Shown here piece by piece: positions 35,418-44,029 of a stretch of 64,000 nucleotides of DNA; positions within the stretch are counted from its first letter, which is position 1; each line of letters opens with the position of its first letter. Origin of the DNA: Georgenia ruanii (GTDB lineage: Bacteria > Actinomycetota > Actinomycetes > Actinomycetales > Actinomycetaceae). The notes under the pieces were generated by a model. The model worked only from the letters and a program-made list of their open reading frames with translations. It was not told the DNA's origin and ran no database searches. Location: NCBI RefSeq assembly GCF_009193175.1, contig NZ_VUKE01000004.1, forward strand, positions 1 to 64,000, written 5' to 3'. A program made the translations under genes and the position numbers.

Positions 35418-37631
35418 TCAGATCCAGCTGGGCAGCCACGTGCGCAGCCGCCAGGCGTCGTAGGAGATCGTCTGACCGGTCCAGATCGGCCAGAAGAACA
35501 CCGCGGCGACGACGGCGAGCCCCACGACCACGCCCCACAGCAGCCAGGCGCGCGGGGTGGGCCGGAGGGCGCCGTCGTCGCTGACGAACCGAGCGAGGCG
35601 CGAGGGCGCCGGGGTGACGCCGGGCTCGGGCGCCCGGGGGGCGTCCGGCTCGCCCGCCTCGGGGGCGTCCGGTTCGCCCGCCTCGGGGGCGTGCGGTTCG
35701 CCCGCCTCGGGGGCGTCCGGTTCGCCCGCCTCGGGGGCGTGCGGTTCGCCCGCCTCGGGGGCGTCCGGTTCGCCCGCCCCGGCGCCCTGGGGCGAGGCGA
35801 CCGCGGGCTCGCCGTCCTCGGGCGCGGCCGCACCGTCGGGCCCGACGGCGGCGCCCCGGCGCCGGGGCAGCGGCACCTCCCGCGGCAGGCGCACGATGCC
35901 CATCGCCCAACCGAGCACGAACGTCAGGCACAGCGCCACGTAGGGCACGAACGCCACGGCGTAGAAGGTGAAGATCGTGCGGTGGGCGTAGCCCAGCCAC
36001 GGCACGTACATCGCGCCGTAGCCGGCGAGGATGAGCCAGGCGCGCCAGTCCCGGCCGCGCACGGCGAGGTAGATCAGCACGAGCAGCGCCGCCGCGCCCA
36101 GCCACCAGATGATCGGGTTGCCCAGGGCGAGCACCGCCTCCACGCACCGCTTGCCGCCGCACGCCGCCGGCGGCGGCGCCGGGTCGGGCCAGTACATCGA
36201 CGTCGGCCGCAGCTGCAGCAGCCAGCCCGCCGGCTGGGACTGGTAGGCGTGCTTGGACTCGAGGTTGTTGTGGAACTGCCACATCGCCAGGTGGTACTCC
36301 CACCAGGAGTTCAGCGCGTCGGGCAGCCAGCCCCGGGGGACCGGCGCCCCGCTCGCGCGCAGCTCGGCGGCCCACTGGCGGCGGTAGGAGTCGGGGTGGG
36401 TGAACCACGAGAACCACGTGGCGAGGTAGGTCAGCGCCGCGACCGGCACGAGCGCGACGAAGGCGGGCACGCCGCCGCGCAGCACGCCCGCGCCCAGCCA
36501 GGGCCGCACGCCCACCGCCCGGCGGGCGCAGGTGTCCCACACGAAGACCATGACGCCGAAGACCGCCACCGCGTAGATGCCCGACCACTTCACCCCGCAG
36601 GCCAGGCCCAGGGCGACGCCGGCGCCGACCAGCCACCAGCGCACCCCCAGGCGCGGCCCCAGCCCGTCGCCGGGCGGCCCCGCCGGCTGCGCGGCCAGGC
36701 GCCCGGCCAGCCGGGCCCGGGACCAGTCGCGGTCCCGCAGGACGCACCACAGCCCGACGAGCACCCAGACCATCACGAAGATGTCGAGGAGGGAGGTGCG
36801 CGACTCGGTCAGGTGCAGGCCGTCGACGGCGAGGAGCAGCCCCGCCGTCGTGCCGAGCAGGGCCGAGCCGAAGAGCCGGGTCGCCATCCGGGCGAGGAGG
36901 AGCACCGACAGCGTGCCGACCACGGCGGCGGCGACCCGCCAGCCGGCGCCGTTGTCGGCGCCGAAGAGCTTGATGCCGGCGGCGATCATCCACTTGCCCA
37001 CCGAGGGGTGGACGACGTAGTCCGCGCGGGTGGACAGGCCGGAGTAGTCCCCGCGCGCGAAGCCGGGGTTGGCGTTCTCCGCCCACTCACCCTCGTAGCC
37101 GAGGACGAGCAGGGAGTAGGCCTGCTTGACGTAGTAGGTCTCGTCGAAGATGAGTCGGTTGGGGTGGTTGAGGTCGACCAGGCGCATCACGCCCGCCAGC
37201 ACGGTGACGAGCACCGGCCCGAGCCAGCCCCACAGCGCCGCCGTCGGGTCGAGCCGAGCGCCGAGGGCGCGCAGGCCGAGCCGGCCCCGCAGCTCGTTCT
37301 CGCGGTCGACGGCCGAGGCCGGCGCGGCGGGAACCGTGGACACCACGGGCTGTTCGGGCGCGGCGGGAGGGGTGGACGCCGCGGGGTGTTCGGGCGCGGC
37401 GGGGGCGGTGGACGCCGCGGGGTGTTCGGGTGCGGCCGGAGCCGCCGCAGGCGCCCCGGGCTCGGGCGCCGCCGCGCTCTCGCGCAGGCTGCGGCGCAGG
37501 ACGGTCCGGGCGCCGGGCCGGGCCCCGGGGTCGCGGTCGGCGTCCCCCTGGCGCGCCGCTGCCGGCTCCTGCGCGGCGCCGGGGTCGCGCACGGTGTCCG
37601 GTTCGGGCGCGGTGCCGGGCTCGGGCGTCAC
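35418..37631 (-). CDS. pmt: Dolichyl/polyprenyl-phosphate-mannose-protein mannosyltransferase
   Basis: This 737-residue GT39 membrane enzyme moves mannose from polyprenyl-phosphate-mannose to Ser/Thr of exported proteins. A Pro/Ala/Glu-rich N-terminus (about 1-110) precedes the membrane domain. The first external loop carries the acidic motif IFDETYYVKQAY with the catalytic D-E. HPSVGKWMIAAGI and HLTESRTSLLDIF follow, all hallmark PMT segments. The C-terminus has six 8-residue repeats before the last helix and ends LPSWI. GTG 37631 lies 7 bases after TAGACT (leaderless promoter). In many actinobacteria pmt is divergent from rsmI; here a protease gene lies between. Confidence 0.93.
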   Translation of the reverse strand: MTPEPGTAPEPDTVRDPGAAQEPAAARQGDADRDPGARPGARTVLRRSLRESAAAPEPGAPAAAPAAPEHPAASTAPAAPEHPAASTPPAAPEQPVVSTVPAAPASAVDRENELRGRLGLRALGARLDPTAALWGWLGPVLVTVLAGVMRLVDLNHPNRLIFDETYYVKQAYSLLVLGYEGEWAENANPGFARGDYSGLSTRADYVVHPSVGKWMIAAGIKLFGADNGAGWRVAAAVVGTLSVLLLARMATRLFGSALLGTTAGLLLAVDGLHLTESRTSLLDIFVMVWVLVGLWCVLRDRDWSRARLAGRLAAQPAGPPGDGLGPRLGVRWWLVGAGVALGLACGVKWSGIYAVAVFGVMVFVWDTCARRAVGVRPWLGAGVLRGGVPAFVALVPVAALTYLATWFSWFTHPDSYRRQWAAELRASGAPVPRGWLPDALNSWWEYHLAMWQFHNNLESKHAYQSQPAGWLLQLRPTSMYWPDPAPPPAACGGKRCVEAVLALGNPIIWWLGAAALLVLIYLAVRGRDWRAWLILAGYGAMYVPWLGYAHRTIFTFYAVAFVPYVALCLTFVLGWAMGIVRLPREVPLPRRRGAAVGPDGAAAPEDGEPAVASPQGAGAGEPDAPEAGEPHAPEAGEPDAPEAGEPHAPEAGEPDAPEAGEPDAPRAPEPGVTPAPSRLARFVSDDGALRPTPRAWLLWGVVVGLAVVAAVFFWPIWTGQTISYDAWRLRTWLPSWI
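35641..35784 (-). repeat. 24-bp tandem repeats in pmt
   Basis: Six nearly identical 24-bp units (core TTCGCCCGCCTCGGGG) at 35641, 35665, 35689, 35713, 35737 and 35761 encode A-G-E-P-D/H-A-P-E octapeptides in a cytoplasmic or external linker of Pmt. The near-identity implies recent expansion. Confidence 0.9.
37330..37437 (-). repeat. 36-bp repeats in the pmt N-terminal region
   Basis: Three 12-residue units of the form P-A-A-P-E-H/Q-P-A/V-A/V-S-T lie in the disordered N-terminus of Pmt. They keep the frame. Confidence 0.75.
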
Positions 37632-37638
37632 GCGGGGC

Positions 37639-37644
37639 AGTCTA
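37639..37644 (-). promoter_or_regulatory. pmt: Leaderless-type -10 element of pmt
   Basis: TAGACT on the minus strand ends 7 bases before GTG 37631, so transcription would start at the start codon itself. This also supports that GTG as the true start. Confidence 0.5.
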
Positions 37645-37715
37645 GGCGGCGCGCCTGGAGCGCCTCGGCGGCACCGTCGCGAGAGGCCGGCGCCGCCCTG
37701 GAGGTCACCCTCGCG

Positions 37716-37752
37716 GCGGGGTCGGTAGGGGCGCCGCCCCCACCGACCCCGC
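37716..37752. other. Strong inverted repeat between pmt and the subtilisin gene
   Basis: GCGGGGTCGGT at 37716-37726 and GGGGC at 37728-37732 pair with GCCCC at 37736-37740 and ACCGACCCCGC at 37742-37752, with a single mismatch and a 3-base loop. It lies in the divergent intergenic region, about 105 bp before the protease ATG. It may be an operator or a leader hairpin. Confidence 0.55.
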
Positions 37753-37856
37753 GGCCACGCCCGCCCGGGCCCGCAACCTCCATCGGACGGCTTGCCCCTT
37801 GCGCGTCGGCCCGGTGACGCTGAGGTGTCGCAGCGTCGCGTGGAGGGGGCCGAGCC

Positions 37857-39227
37857 ATGGCAGCAGCGAGACGGCGCCGTCGTGCGCCCCGGACCCGGAC
37901 CGTGACCGCCCTGCTCCTCGCGGTGCCGCTCGCTCTCGCCGGCCTGCTCGCCGGGCCGGCCCGCGCCGCCAGCGCGGAGGGCGAGTACATCGTCGTCCTC
38001 TCCCACGCCGACGCCGACAGCGTGCCCGCGCTCGCCGAGGCGCAGAGCCGGCAGTACGGCGTCCGGCCGGCGGAGGAGTTCCGCAGCGCCCTCAAGGGCT
38101 ACGCCGCGACCATGACCGCCGCGGAGGCCGCCCGCCTGCGCCAGGACCCGGCGGTCGCGTTCGTCTCACCGAACCGCACGTGGCGCCTGCCCGCCGAGGC
38201 CCGCGCCGTGCCCGCGGCGCAGACCGTGCCCACCCAGGTGCTGCGCATCGGCTCCGACCGCTCGAGCACGCGCGCCGGCAACGGCAGCGGCGCCGTCGGG
38301 ATCAACATCGCCGTCATCGACTCCGGCGTGGACGCGGGGCACCCCGACCTCGACGTGCGCGGCGGGGTGGACTGCTCCAGCGGCTCCCTCCAGGTGCCCG
38401 GCAACGCGCTCAGCGACACCATCGGGCACGGCACGATGGTCGCCGGCGTGGCCGCGGCCAAGGACAACGCCATCGGGGTCGTCGGCACCGCCCCGGGGGC
38501 GCGGGTGTGGTCCGCCCGGGTCGTGGACTCGGCCGGCATGATCAGCCGCGCGGCCCTCGTGTGCGCCATCGACTGGGTGACCTCCACCCGCACCGACGCC
38601 GACCCGAACAACGACATCGCCGTGGCGAACATGTCCATCGCCGGGCCCGGCGCCGACGACGGCCAGTGCGGCAACGCCGACGGCGACGCCGTGCACGTCG
38701 CCGTGTGCGGCTCGGTGAAGGCCGGGGTGGCCTACGTCGTCGCCGCCGGCAACGCGACGAGCGACGTCGCGGGGACGATGCCCGCCGCCTACCGCGAGGT
38801 GCTCACCGTGACCGCCATGGCCGACCTGGACGGCCGTCCCGGCGGGTTGTCGAAGACCACGACGTGCGGGTCCGCCCCGCTGCCGGCTGGGACCAAGGAC
38901 GACGTCGCCGCGCCCTTCTCCAACTACGCGACCGGGGCCAACACCGGGCACACGATCGCCGCGCCGGGGGTGTGCATCACCTCCACCGCGCCGGGCGGGA
39001 CCTACCGCGCCGGCTCGGGCACGAGCTTCGCCAGTCCGGCGGTGACCGGCGTCGTCGCGCTGTGCCTGAGCACCGGGCGGTGCCCGGCCGGCAACCCGCG
39101 GGCCACCGTCGAGCAGCGGAGCGCGACGTACAACCGCACCGAGCCGGGCTTCGGCTTCACCGGCGACCCGCTGCGCCCGACCAACGGCCGCTACTACGGC
39201 TACCTGGTGGCGGGCTCGGTGTTCTGA
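37857..39227 (+). CDS. Secreted S8 subtilisin-like serine protease
   Basis: This 456-residue exported protease has an Arg-rich N-terminus, a hydrophobic core and an ARA-A cleavage region near residue 38. An I9-type propeptide follows (EYIVVL ... KGYAATM ... VAFVSPNR, about 43-107), then the catalytic domain. The triad is Asp155 (V-I-D-S-G-V-D), His191 (GHGTMVAG) and Ser390 ([11 protein letters not shown]), with oxyanion Asn299 (AAGNA). Eight Cys in the catalytic domain suggest disulfides suited to secretion. GGAGGGGG precedes the ATG. It lies between pmt and rsmI, where many relatives have no gene. Confidence 0.9.
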   Translation: MAAARRRRRAPRTRTVTALLLAVPLALAGLLAGPARAASAEGEYIVVLSHADADSVPALAEAQSRQYGVRPAEEFRSALKGYAATMTAAEAARLRQDPAVAFVSPNRTWRLPAEARAVPAAQTVPTQVLRIGSDRSSTRAGNGSGAVGINIAVIDSGVDAGHPDLDVRGGVDCSSGSLQVPGNALSDTIGHGTMVAGVAAAKDNAIGVVGTAPGARVWSARVVDSAGMISRAALVCAIDWVTSTRTDADPNNDIAVANMSIAGPGADDGQCGNADGDAVHVAVCGSVKAGVAYVVAAGNATSDVAGTMPAAYREVLTVTAMADLDGRPGGLSKTTTCGSAPLPAGTKDDVAAPFSNYATGANTGHTIAAPGVCITSTAPGGTYRAGSGTSFASPAVTGVVALCLSTGRCPAGNPRATVEQRSATYNRTEPGFGFTGDPLRPTNGRYYGYLVAGSVF

Positions 39228-39270
39228 GGTCCGGCGCCCTCGCGCCGGCCTCCACGCCGGGGCCGTGGGG

Positions 39271-39276
39271 GAGACT
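39271..39276 (+). promoter_or_regulatory. rsmI: Leaderless-type -10 element of rsmI
   Basis: GAGACT ends 6 bases before GTG 39283. The spacing fits leaderless transcription, as for metG, rsmA and pmt here, and supports that start codon. The first base departs from TANNNT. Confidence 0.35.
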
Positions 39277-39282
39277 GGTGGG

Positions 39283-40188
39283 GTGACCCACGACGACGCC
39301 CCCCGGCCCCCGCTGCCCGACGAGCCGGACGAGGGCACCGGCGAGGCGGCGGCGATGACGCCGGGCGTCATCCTGCTCGCGGCCACCCCGATCGGCGACG
39401 CCGCCGACGCGCCGCCGCGGCTGCGCCGCGCCCTGGCCGAGGCCGACGTCGTCGCCGCGGAGGACACCCGCCGCCTGCGCGCGCTGGCCGGCCGGCTCGG
39501 GGTGCACGTGACCGGCCGGCTGCTGAGCTTCCACGAGCACAACGAGCACGACCGGGCGCCCGAGCTCGTGCGCGCGGCGCAGGACGGCGCCCGCGTCCTC
39601 GTCGTCTCCGACGCCGGCATGCCGGCGGTGTCCGACCCGGGCTACCGCCTCGTGCGGGCGGCCACCGACGCCGGCGTGCGGGTGAGCGTGGCGCCGGGCC
39701 CGTCCGCGGTGCTCACCGCGCTGGCGCTGTCGGGCCTGGCCACCGACCGGTTCTGCTTCGAGGGCTTCGTGGCGCGCCGGGCCGGGGACCGCGCCCGCGC
39801 GCTGGCCGGCCTGGCCCAGGAGCCGCGCACGATGATCTTCTTCGAGTCCCCGCACCGGCTGGCCGGGACGCTGGCCGACATGGCGCAGGCCTTCGGCGCC
39901 GACCGGGCGGCCGCGGTGTGCCGGGAGCTGACCAAGACCTACGAGGAGGTCCGCCGCGGCCCGCTCGCCGAGCTGGTCGCCTGGGCGCAGGACGGCGTGC
40001 GGGGCGAGATCACCGTCGTCGTCGCCGGCGCCCCGCCGGTGGCCGCGCGCGCGGAGGACCACGTGGAGGAGGTGCTCGCGCTCGCCGACGGCGGCGCCCG
40101 GCTCAAGGACGCCGCGGCCGCCGTCGCGGCGCAGACCGGCCTGGGCAAGCGCGAGCTCTACCAGGCGGCCCTGGCCCGGAAGAGCTGA
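39283..40188 (+). CDS. rsmI: 16S rRNA (cytidine1402-2'-O)-methyltransferase
   Basis: This 301-residue tetrapyrrole-methylase-fold enzyme methylates the ribose of C1402 in 16S rRNA, which tunes decoding. After a non-conserved acidic N-terminus of about 25 residues comes [10 protein letters not shown], followed by [36 protein letters not shown] and [14 protein letters not shown], all family motifs for SAM and RNA binding. GTG 39283 is my choice, given the -10-like GAGACT just before; ATG 39355 would be the minimal start. A 23-bp-period repeat locus starts 4 bp after the stop. Confidence 0.92.
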   Translation: MTHDDAPRPPLPDEPDEGTGEAAAMTPGVILLAATPIGDAADAPPRLRRALAEADVVAAEDTRRLRALAGRLGVHVTGRLLSFHEHNEHDRAPELVRAAQDGARVLVVSDAGMPAVSDPGYRLVRAATDAGVRVSVAPGPSAVLTALALSGLATDRFCFEGFVARRAGDRARALAGLAQEPRTMIFFESPHRLAGTLADMAQAFGADRAAAVCRELTKTYEEVRRGPLAELVAWAQDGVRGEITVVVAGAPPVAARAEDHVEEVLALADGGARLKDAAAAVAAQTGLGKRELYQAALARKS

Positions 40189-40191
40189 CCC

Positions 40192-40260
40192 CCGCAGCCA
40201 CCCCGCCAGTCCGGCCGCGGCCGCCCTGCCATTCCGGCCGCGGCCAGGATGGCGGACTGG
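40192..40260. repeat. 23-bp-period repeat, locus B
   Basis: Units start at 40192, 40215 and 40238, exactly 23 bp each. The first two share GCC-CC-G/T-CCA-TCCGG positions; the third is an inverted copy, so the locus can fold. It occupies the gap between convergent rsmI and pncA. Confidence 0.7.
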
Positions 40261-40270
40261 CCGCGCGGGG

Positions 40271-40864
40271 TCAGGACAGGCCGGACTCCGCCAGCTCCAC
40301 CCCCGCGGCCGTCAGCTGTTCGCGCGCCTTGGCGCCCAGCTCGGGGCTGACCGGCACGGTCAGGTCGGTGAGCACCCGGGTGGCCAGGCCGAGCTTGTTG
40401 GCGTCCAGCGCCGTCTCCTTGACGCAGTGGGACTCCACGAGCCCGACGACGTCGACCTCGGCGATGTCGCCCTCGCGGAGGATCTGCGCGAGGGTGCGCC
40501 CGTCGGCGTCGACCCCCTCGAACCCCGAGTAGGCAGCGGCGTACATGCCCTTCTTCACCGAGGCGTCGAACGTCTGGTCGGCCAGCGCGGGGTGCAGCTC
40601 GGCCTCGGCGGTGCCGGCCACGCCGTGCGGCGGCCAGGTGTCCACGAAGTCCGGGGTCTCCGAGAAGTGCTCGCCCGGGTCGATGTGCCAGTCCTGGGTG
40701 GTGACCACCATGGCGTAGTCCGCGCGCCGCTCCGCCGCGTAACGCGCCACCCGCTCGGAGACGGCGTTGGCGCCGGGGGAGGGCAGCGCCCCGCCCTCGC
40801 AGAAGGTCGGCTGCACGTCGACGAGGATGAGCGCCCGCCGGCGCTCTCCCGCTTGCTGGGTCAC
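40271..40864 (-). CDS. pncA: Nicotinamidase (isochorismatase-like hydrolase)
   Basis: This 197-residue enzyme converts nicotinamide to nicotinate for NAD salvage. The catalytic set is visible: Asp16 (L-V-D-V-Q), Lys105 (VKKGMYAAAYSGFEG) and nucleophile Cys147 (GLVESHCVKETA). Metal ligands are Asp58 and His60 (T-Q-D-W-H) and His66 (GEHF). The AYSGFEG and CV-x-x-T-A segments are diagnostic of PncA within the family. I chose GTG 40864, preceded by GAGGAGGAG with 6-base spacing, over ATG 40915, which would add 17 residues. Divergent from the MFS gene. Confidence 0.92.
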   Translation of the reverse strand: MTQQAGERRRALILVDVQPTFCEGGALPSPGANAVSERVARYAAERRADYAMVVTTQDWHIDPGEHFSETPDFVDTWPPHGVAGTAEAELHPALADQTFDASVKKGMYAAAYSGFEGVDADGRTLAQILREGDIAEVDVVGLVESHCVKETALDANKLGLATRVLTDLTVPVSPELGAKAREQLTAAGVELAESGLS

Positions 40865-41054
40865 GTCGTACTCCTCCTCGGTGGGGTCGCCGGCGGCGAC
40901 GAGATCTGCCGCCATTGTCGCAGGCGGGCGATGCCCGGAAAATCGCTTCCCCGCAGGCACTCCCAGGCCGCACAATCGGGGCCGGTCCGAATCCCGGGCC
41001 GTCATCGGTCCCCACCCGGACCGGCCCGGTGCCGGGCCGCCACGGGGCCCACCC

Positions 41055-41090
41055 AGATCGGCCCGCGTGCCGTGTCGAGATCGGCCCGCG
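41055..41090. promoter_or_regulatory. Paired 13-bp repeats before the MFS gene
   Basis: AGATCGGCCCGCG occurs at 41055 and again at 41078, 23 bp (about two helical turns) apart, in the pncA-MFS divergent region and 47 bp before the MFS ATG. It may be a tandem operator for an unlinked regulator. Confidence 0.3.
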
Positions 41091-41136
41091 CCGCTCGACG
41101 CATGCACGGACCCATTCCCGACGCCGGAGGCCCCGC

Positions 41137-42588
41137 ATGACCGAGACCACCACGCCCGCCCCGATCCTCGCCCCGCCCGAGCGGCTCGCGCCCGAGAGCC
41201 GCCTCGTCATCACCCTGCTGCTCGTCTCCGCGTTCGTCGTCATCCTCAACGAGACGATCATGGGCGTGGCGCTGCCGCGGATCATGGCGGACCTGGGGAT
41301 CGAGCCCAGCGCCGGGCAGTGGCTGACGACGGCGTTCATGCTCACCATGGCGGTGGTCATCCCGGTCACCGGGTACCTGCTCCAGCGACTGGCCACGCGG
41401 CCGGTCTTCGCCGCCGCGATGATCCTGTTCTCCCTCGGCACGCTGCTGTGCGCGCTCGCCCCGGGCTTCGCCGCGCTCGTCGTGGGCCGGGTGGTGCAGG
41501 CCAGCGGCACGGCGATCATGATGCCGCTGCTCATGACCACGGTGATGACCCTCGTCCCGCCCGCCCTGCGCGGACGGACCATGGGCAACATCTCCATCGT
41601 CATGTCCGTGGCGCCCGCGCTGGGCCCGACCATCTCCGGGCTCATCCTCAGCGTGCTGCCCTGGCGCGCGATGTTCTGGCTCGTCCTGCCCATCGCGCTG
41701 GCCGCGCTGGCCCTGGGCCTGGCCCGGGTGCGCAACGTCTCCACCCCACGCCCGGGTACGATCGACGTCGCCTCGGTCGCGCTCTCCGCGCTCGCGTTCG
41801 GCGGGCTGGTCTACGGGCTCAGCGCCTTCGGGACAGGCGGCGCCGGCGCCGCCGCGTGGGTGCCGCTCGCAGGCGGCGCCGCGGCGCTGGTCGCGTTCGT
41901 GCTGCGGCAGCTGGCCCTGCAGCGCCGGGACGCCGCACTGCTCGACCTGCGCACGTTCGCCGCGCCGCAGTTCGCCGTGTCCGTCGGGCTCATGGCCCTG
42001 CTGACGATGGCGCTGTTCGGCACGATCATCCTGCTGCCCATCTACACCCAGAACGTGCTCGGCCTGGAGCCGCTGACCACCGGCCTGCTCCTGCTGCCGG
42101 GCGGCCTGCTCATGGGCCTTTTGGGGCCGGTGGTCGGCCGGGCCTACGACCGGCGCGGCCCGACCGTGCTGGTCGTGCCCGGGGCGCTGGTCGTCAGCGC
42201 GGTGCTGTGGTCGCTGACCCGGCTGGGCACGGACACCCCCGTCGCCGCCGTCCTCGCCGCGCACCTGGGTCTGTGCCTCGGGCTGGCCCTGCTGTTCACC
42301 CCGCTGTTCACCACGGCGCTGGGCTCGGTGCGCCCGGCCCTGTACTCCCACGGCAGCGCCATCCTCGGCACCGCCCAGCAGCTCGCCGGGGCCGCCGGCA
42401 TCGCCCTGTTCGTCGTCGTCATGTCCACCCGGGCGGCGGCGCTGGCGGGCACGACGGCGAGCGACGCCGCCGCCCTCGCCGGCGGCGTCCGGGCCGCGTT
42501 CCTGTGCGGGGCGGTGCTCTCCCTGCTGGTCGTCGTGGCGGCGTGCTTCGTCCGCCGGCCGGAGCCGGGCGCCGAGCCACAGGGCTGA
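41137..42588 (+). CDS. MFS drug exporter, DHA2 (EmrB/QacA) family
   Basis: This 483-residue permease has about fourteen helices. Helix 1 carries the DHA2 motif (LNETIMGVALPRIMADL, the usual L-D-x-T-I-V-N-V-A-L-P). QWLTTAFMLTMAVVIPVTGYL follows, then the motif-C-like segment GPTISGLILSVLPWRAMFWL. It should pump out lipophilic compounds using the proton gradient. No fused MFP or linked TetR gene is present. A Shine-Dalgarno CGGAGG lies about 8 bases before ATG 41137. A long hairpin ends the gene. Confidence 0.9.
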   Translation: MTETTTPAPILAPPERLAPESRLVITLLLVSAFVVILNETIMGVALPRIMADLGIEPSAGQWLTTAFMLTMAVVIPVTGYLLQRLATRPVFAAAMILFSLGTLLCALAPGFAALVVGRVVQASGTAIMMPLLMTTVMTLVPPALRGRTMGNISIVMSVAPALGPTISGLILSVLPWRAMFWLVLPIALAALALGLARVRNVSTPRPGTIDVASVALSALAFGGLVYGLSAFGTGGAGAAAWVPLAGGAAALVAFVLRQLALQRRDAALLDLRTFAAPQFAVSVGLMALLTMALFGTIILLPIYTQNVLGLEPLTTGLLLLPGGLLMGLLGPVVGRAYDRRGPTVLVVPGALVVSAVLWSLTRLGTDTPVAAVLAAHLGLCLGLALLFTPLFTTALGSVRPALYSHGSAILGTAQQLAGAAGIALFVVVMSTRAAALAGTTASDAAALAGGVRAAFLCGAVLSLLVVVAACFVRRPEPGAEPQG

Positions 42589-42593
42589 GCCGC

Positions 42594-42640
42594 GCGCGGG
42601 CCCCCGGTGGGCAGGTCCGCAGCTCACCGTGGGCCCGCGC
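42594..42640. terminator. Terminator-like hairpin between convergent genes
   Basis: GCGCGGGCCC at 42594-42603 and CGGTG at 42605-42609 pair with CACCG at 42625-42629 and GGGCCCGCGC at 42631-42640. One mismatch, 15-base loop. It overlaps the 3' end of the glycosyltransferase gene. Confidence 0.55.
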
Positions 42641-43781
42641 CACCGCCCGCCCGGGCGAGCAGGTCGAGCACGTCTTCGCGGACCGGGCCGACCGGGACGT
42701 CGGCGACGAGGGAGTCCTCGTGCTCGCACCGCGCGGCCGTCTCGGCGGTGACGTCCCGCCCGCACGCCGGGCAGGCCGTCACCCAGCTGAGGTGCACCCG
42801 GTGACGGGCACGCCCCAGCGGCCCGGCGGTGATGACGTTGCCGAACCAGTACACCGCGACCGTCGCGGAACCCACGGCCTGGGCCAGATGCCGGGGGCCG
42901 CTGTCGTTGCCGAGGAGGACGTCCGCCTCGGCGAGCAGGCCCGTGAGGCCGGCCAGGGTGAGCCGGCCGGCGCGGGAGGTCACCAGCGACCTCGCGGCGG
43001 GCGGCACCGCGGACCGGGCCCGGTCGACGATCTCCTCCGCCGCGGCCGTGTCGCCGGACGCCCCGACCACGACCACCTGCGCCCCGGCGCCGGCGGCCGC
43101 CGCGGCGACCTCCGCGAAGCGGTTCGCGGGCCAGCGGCGGCGGGCGTCGGTGGCGCCGGGGTGGACGGCGAGCAGCGCCCGGGCCTCCGGCGCCCGCACC
43201 GCCCGGCCGCCCTCGCGCTCGGCCGGCGTGACCACCACGCGCGGCTCGAGCACCACCGGCGGCGCCCCGGCCAGCCCGACCACCTCCAGCGCGCGCAGCA
43301 CCTCGTGCTGGTAGAGCCGGTAGGGGATCGTCCGTTCCAGGGCCGCGGCGTCCGGGGTGCGCGTGCCCACCGTGTGCCGGGCGCCCAGCCGGAGCAGGAA
43401 CGGGTTGGAGAACCGACCGCCGCCATGCACCTGCACGGCGAGGTCGAACCGCCGCGCCGCCAGCCGCTCCAGGAAGCGGGCCGTGCCGGGCCGGTCCTCC
43501 TCGTGCCCGGCGGCCTCGCGGACCCCGCGGGCGAGCGGCAGCACGACCACCTCCGCCACCGGGCCGGGCCGGCCGGCGAGCAGGTCCGAGTGCAGCGGCG
43601 TGCCGAGCAGCGTGATCCGGGCCGCCGGGTAGGCCACGACCAGCGCCTCGACCGCCGGCAGCGCGTACAGCAGGTCCCCCAGCCCACCCCCGCGCAGGAC
43701 GGCGATCTGCTCGACGTCCTCGAAGCGCGGCGCGAGCGGGCCGATGGCGAGGGACGTGGTCGCGGTCGTGGGGGCCACCAT
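42624..43781 (-). CDS. Glycosyltransferase family 9 protein (heptosyltransferase-like)
   Basis: This 385-residue GT-B enzyme of the WaaC/WaaF family transfers heptose from ADP-heptose in Gram-negatives. The N-terminal domain has LRGGGLGDLLYALPAVEAL. The C-terminal nucleotide-sugar domain has AVHPGATDARRRWPANRFAEVA and the signature LLGNDSGPRHLAQAVGS. A C-terminal CPAC...C cluster occurs after residue 345. I chose ATG 43781, preceded by GGGAGGAG; ATG 43799 is further upstream. It is divergent from hldE, whose product is the donor precursor, so a heptose-bearing glycan or protein is likely. Confidence 0.85.
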   Translation of the reverse strand: MVAPTTATTSLAIGPLAPRFEDVEQIAVLRGGGLGDLLYALPAVEALVVAYPAARITLLGTPLHSDLLAGRPGPVAEVVVLPLARGVREAAGHEEDRPGTARFLERLAARRFDLAVQVHGGGRFSNPFLLRLGARHTVGTRTPDAAALERTIPYRLYQHEVLRALEVVGLAGAPPVVLEPRVVVTPAEREGGRAVRAPEARALLAVHPGATDARRRWPANRFAEVAAAAAGAGAQVVVVGASGDTAAAEEIVDRARSAVPPAARSLVTSRAGRLTLAGLTGLLAEADVLLGNDSGPRHLAQAVGSATVAVYWFGNVITAGPLGRARHRVHLSWVTACPACGRDVTAETAARCEHEDSLVADVPVGPVREDVLDLLARAGGGAGPR

Positions 43782-43921
43782 CGCTGCTCCTCCCTGCATG
43801 CCGCCGGCCGGTCGGAGCCGCGGCGCTGCACGGACCGGTGCGGCCCTTCCTAGCTGGGCCCGGCGGGCCGGGCAACCGGTGATGACGGGGGCGCGGCGGA
43901 CGCATCCGGCGGGCGCCGTCC

Positions 43922-43973
43922 CGGCGGGTTTTCTCGGCGGGTTCTCTCTCGGCGGGTTCCCTCCCGGCGGGCG
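43922..43973. repeat. Short CGGCGGGTT repeats upstream of hldE
   Basis: CGGCGGGTT occurs at 43922, 43935 and 43950, with a variant at 43965, spaced 13-15 bp. They lie about 60-110 bp before the hldE start in a 248-bp divergent gap that holds no gene. Confidence 0.55.
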
Positions 43974-44029
43974 GGCGCCGCGGGATCGTGTTTCCCTGCT
44001 GACGTCGTACTCCTGCGCCGGGAGGGCCG

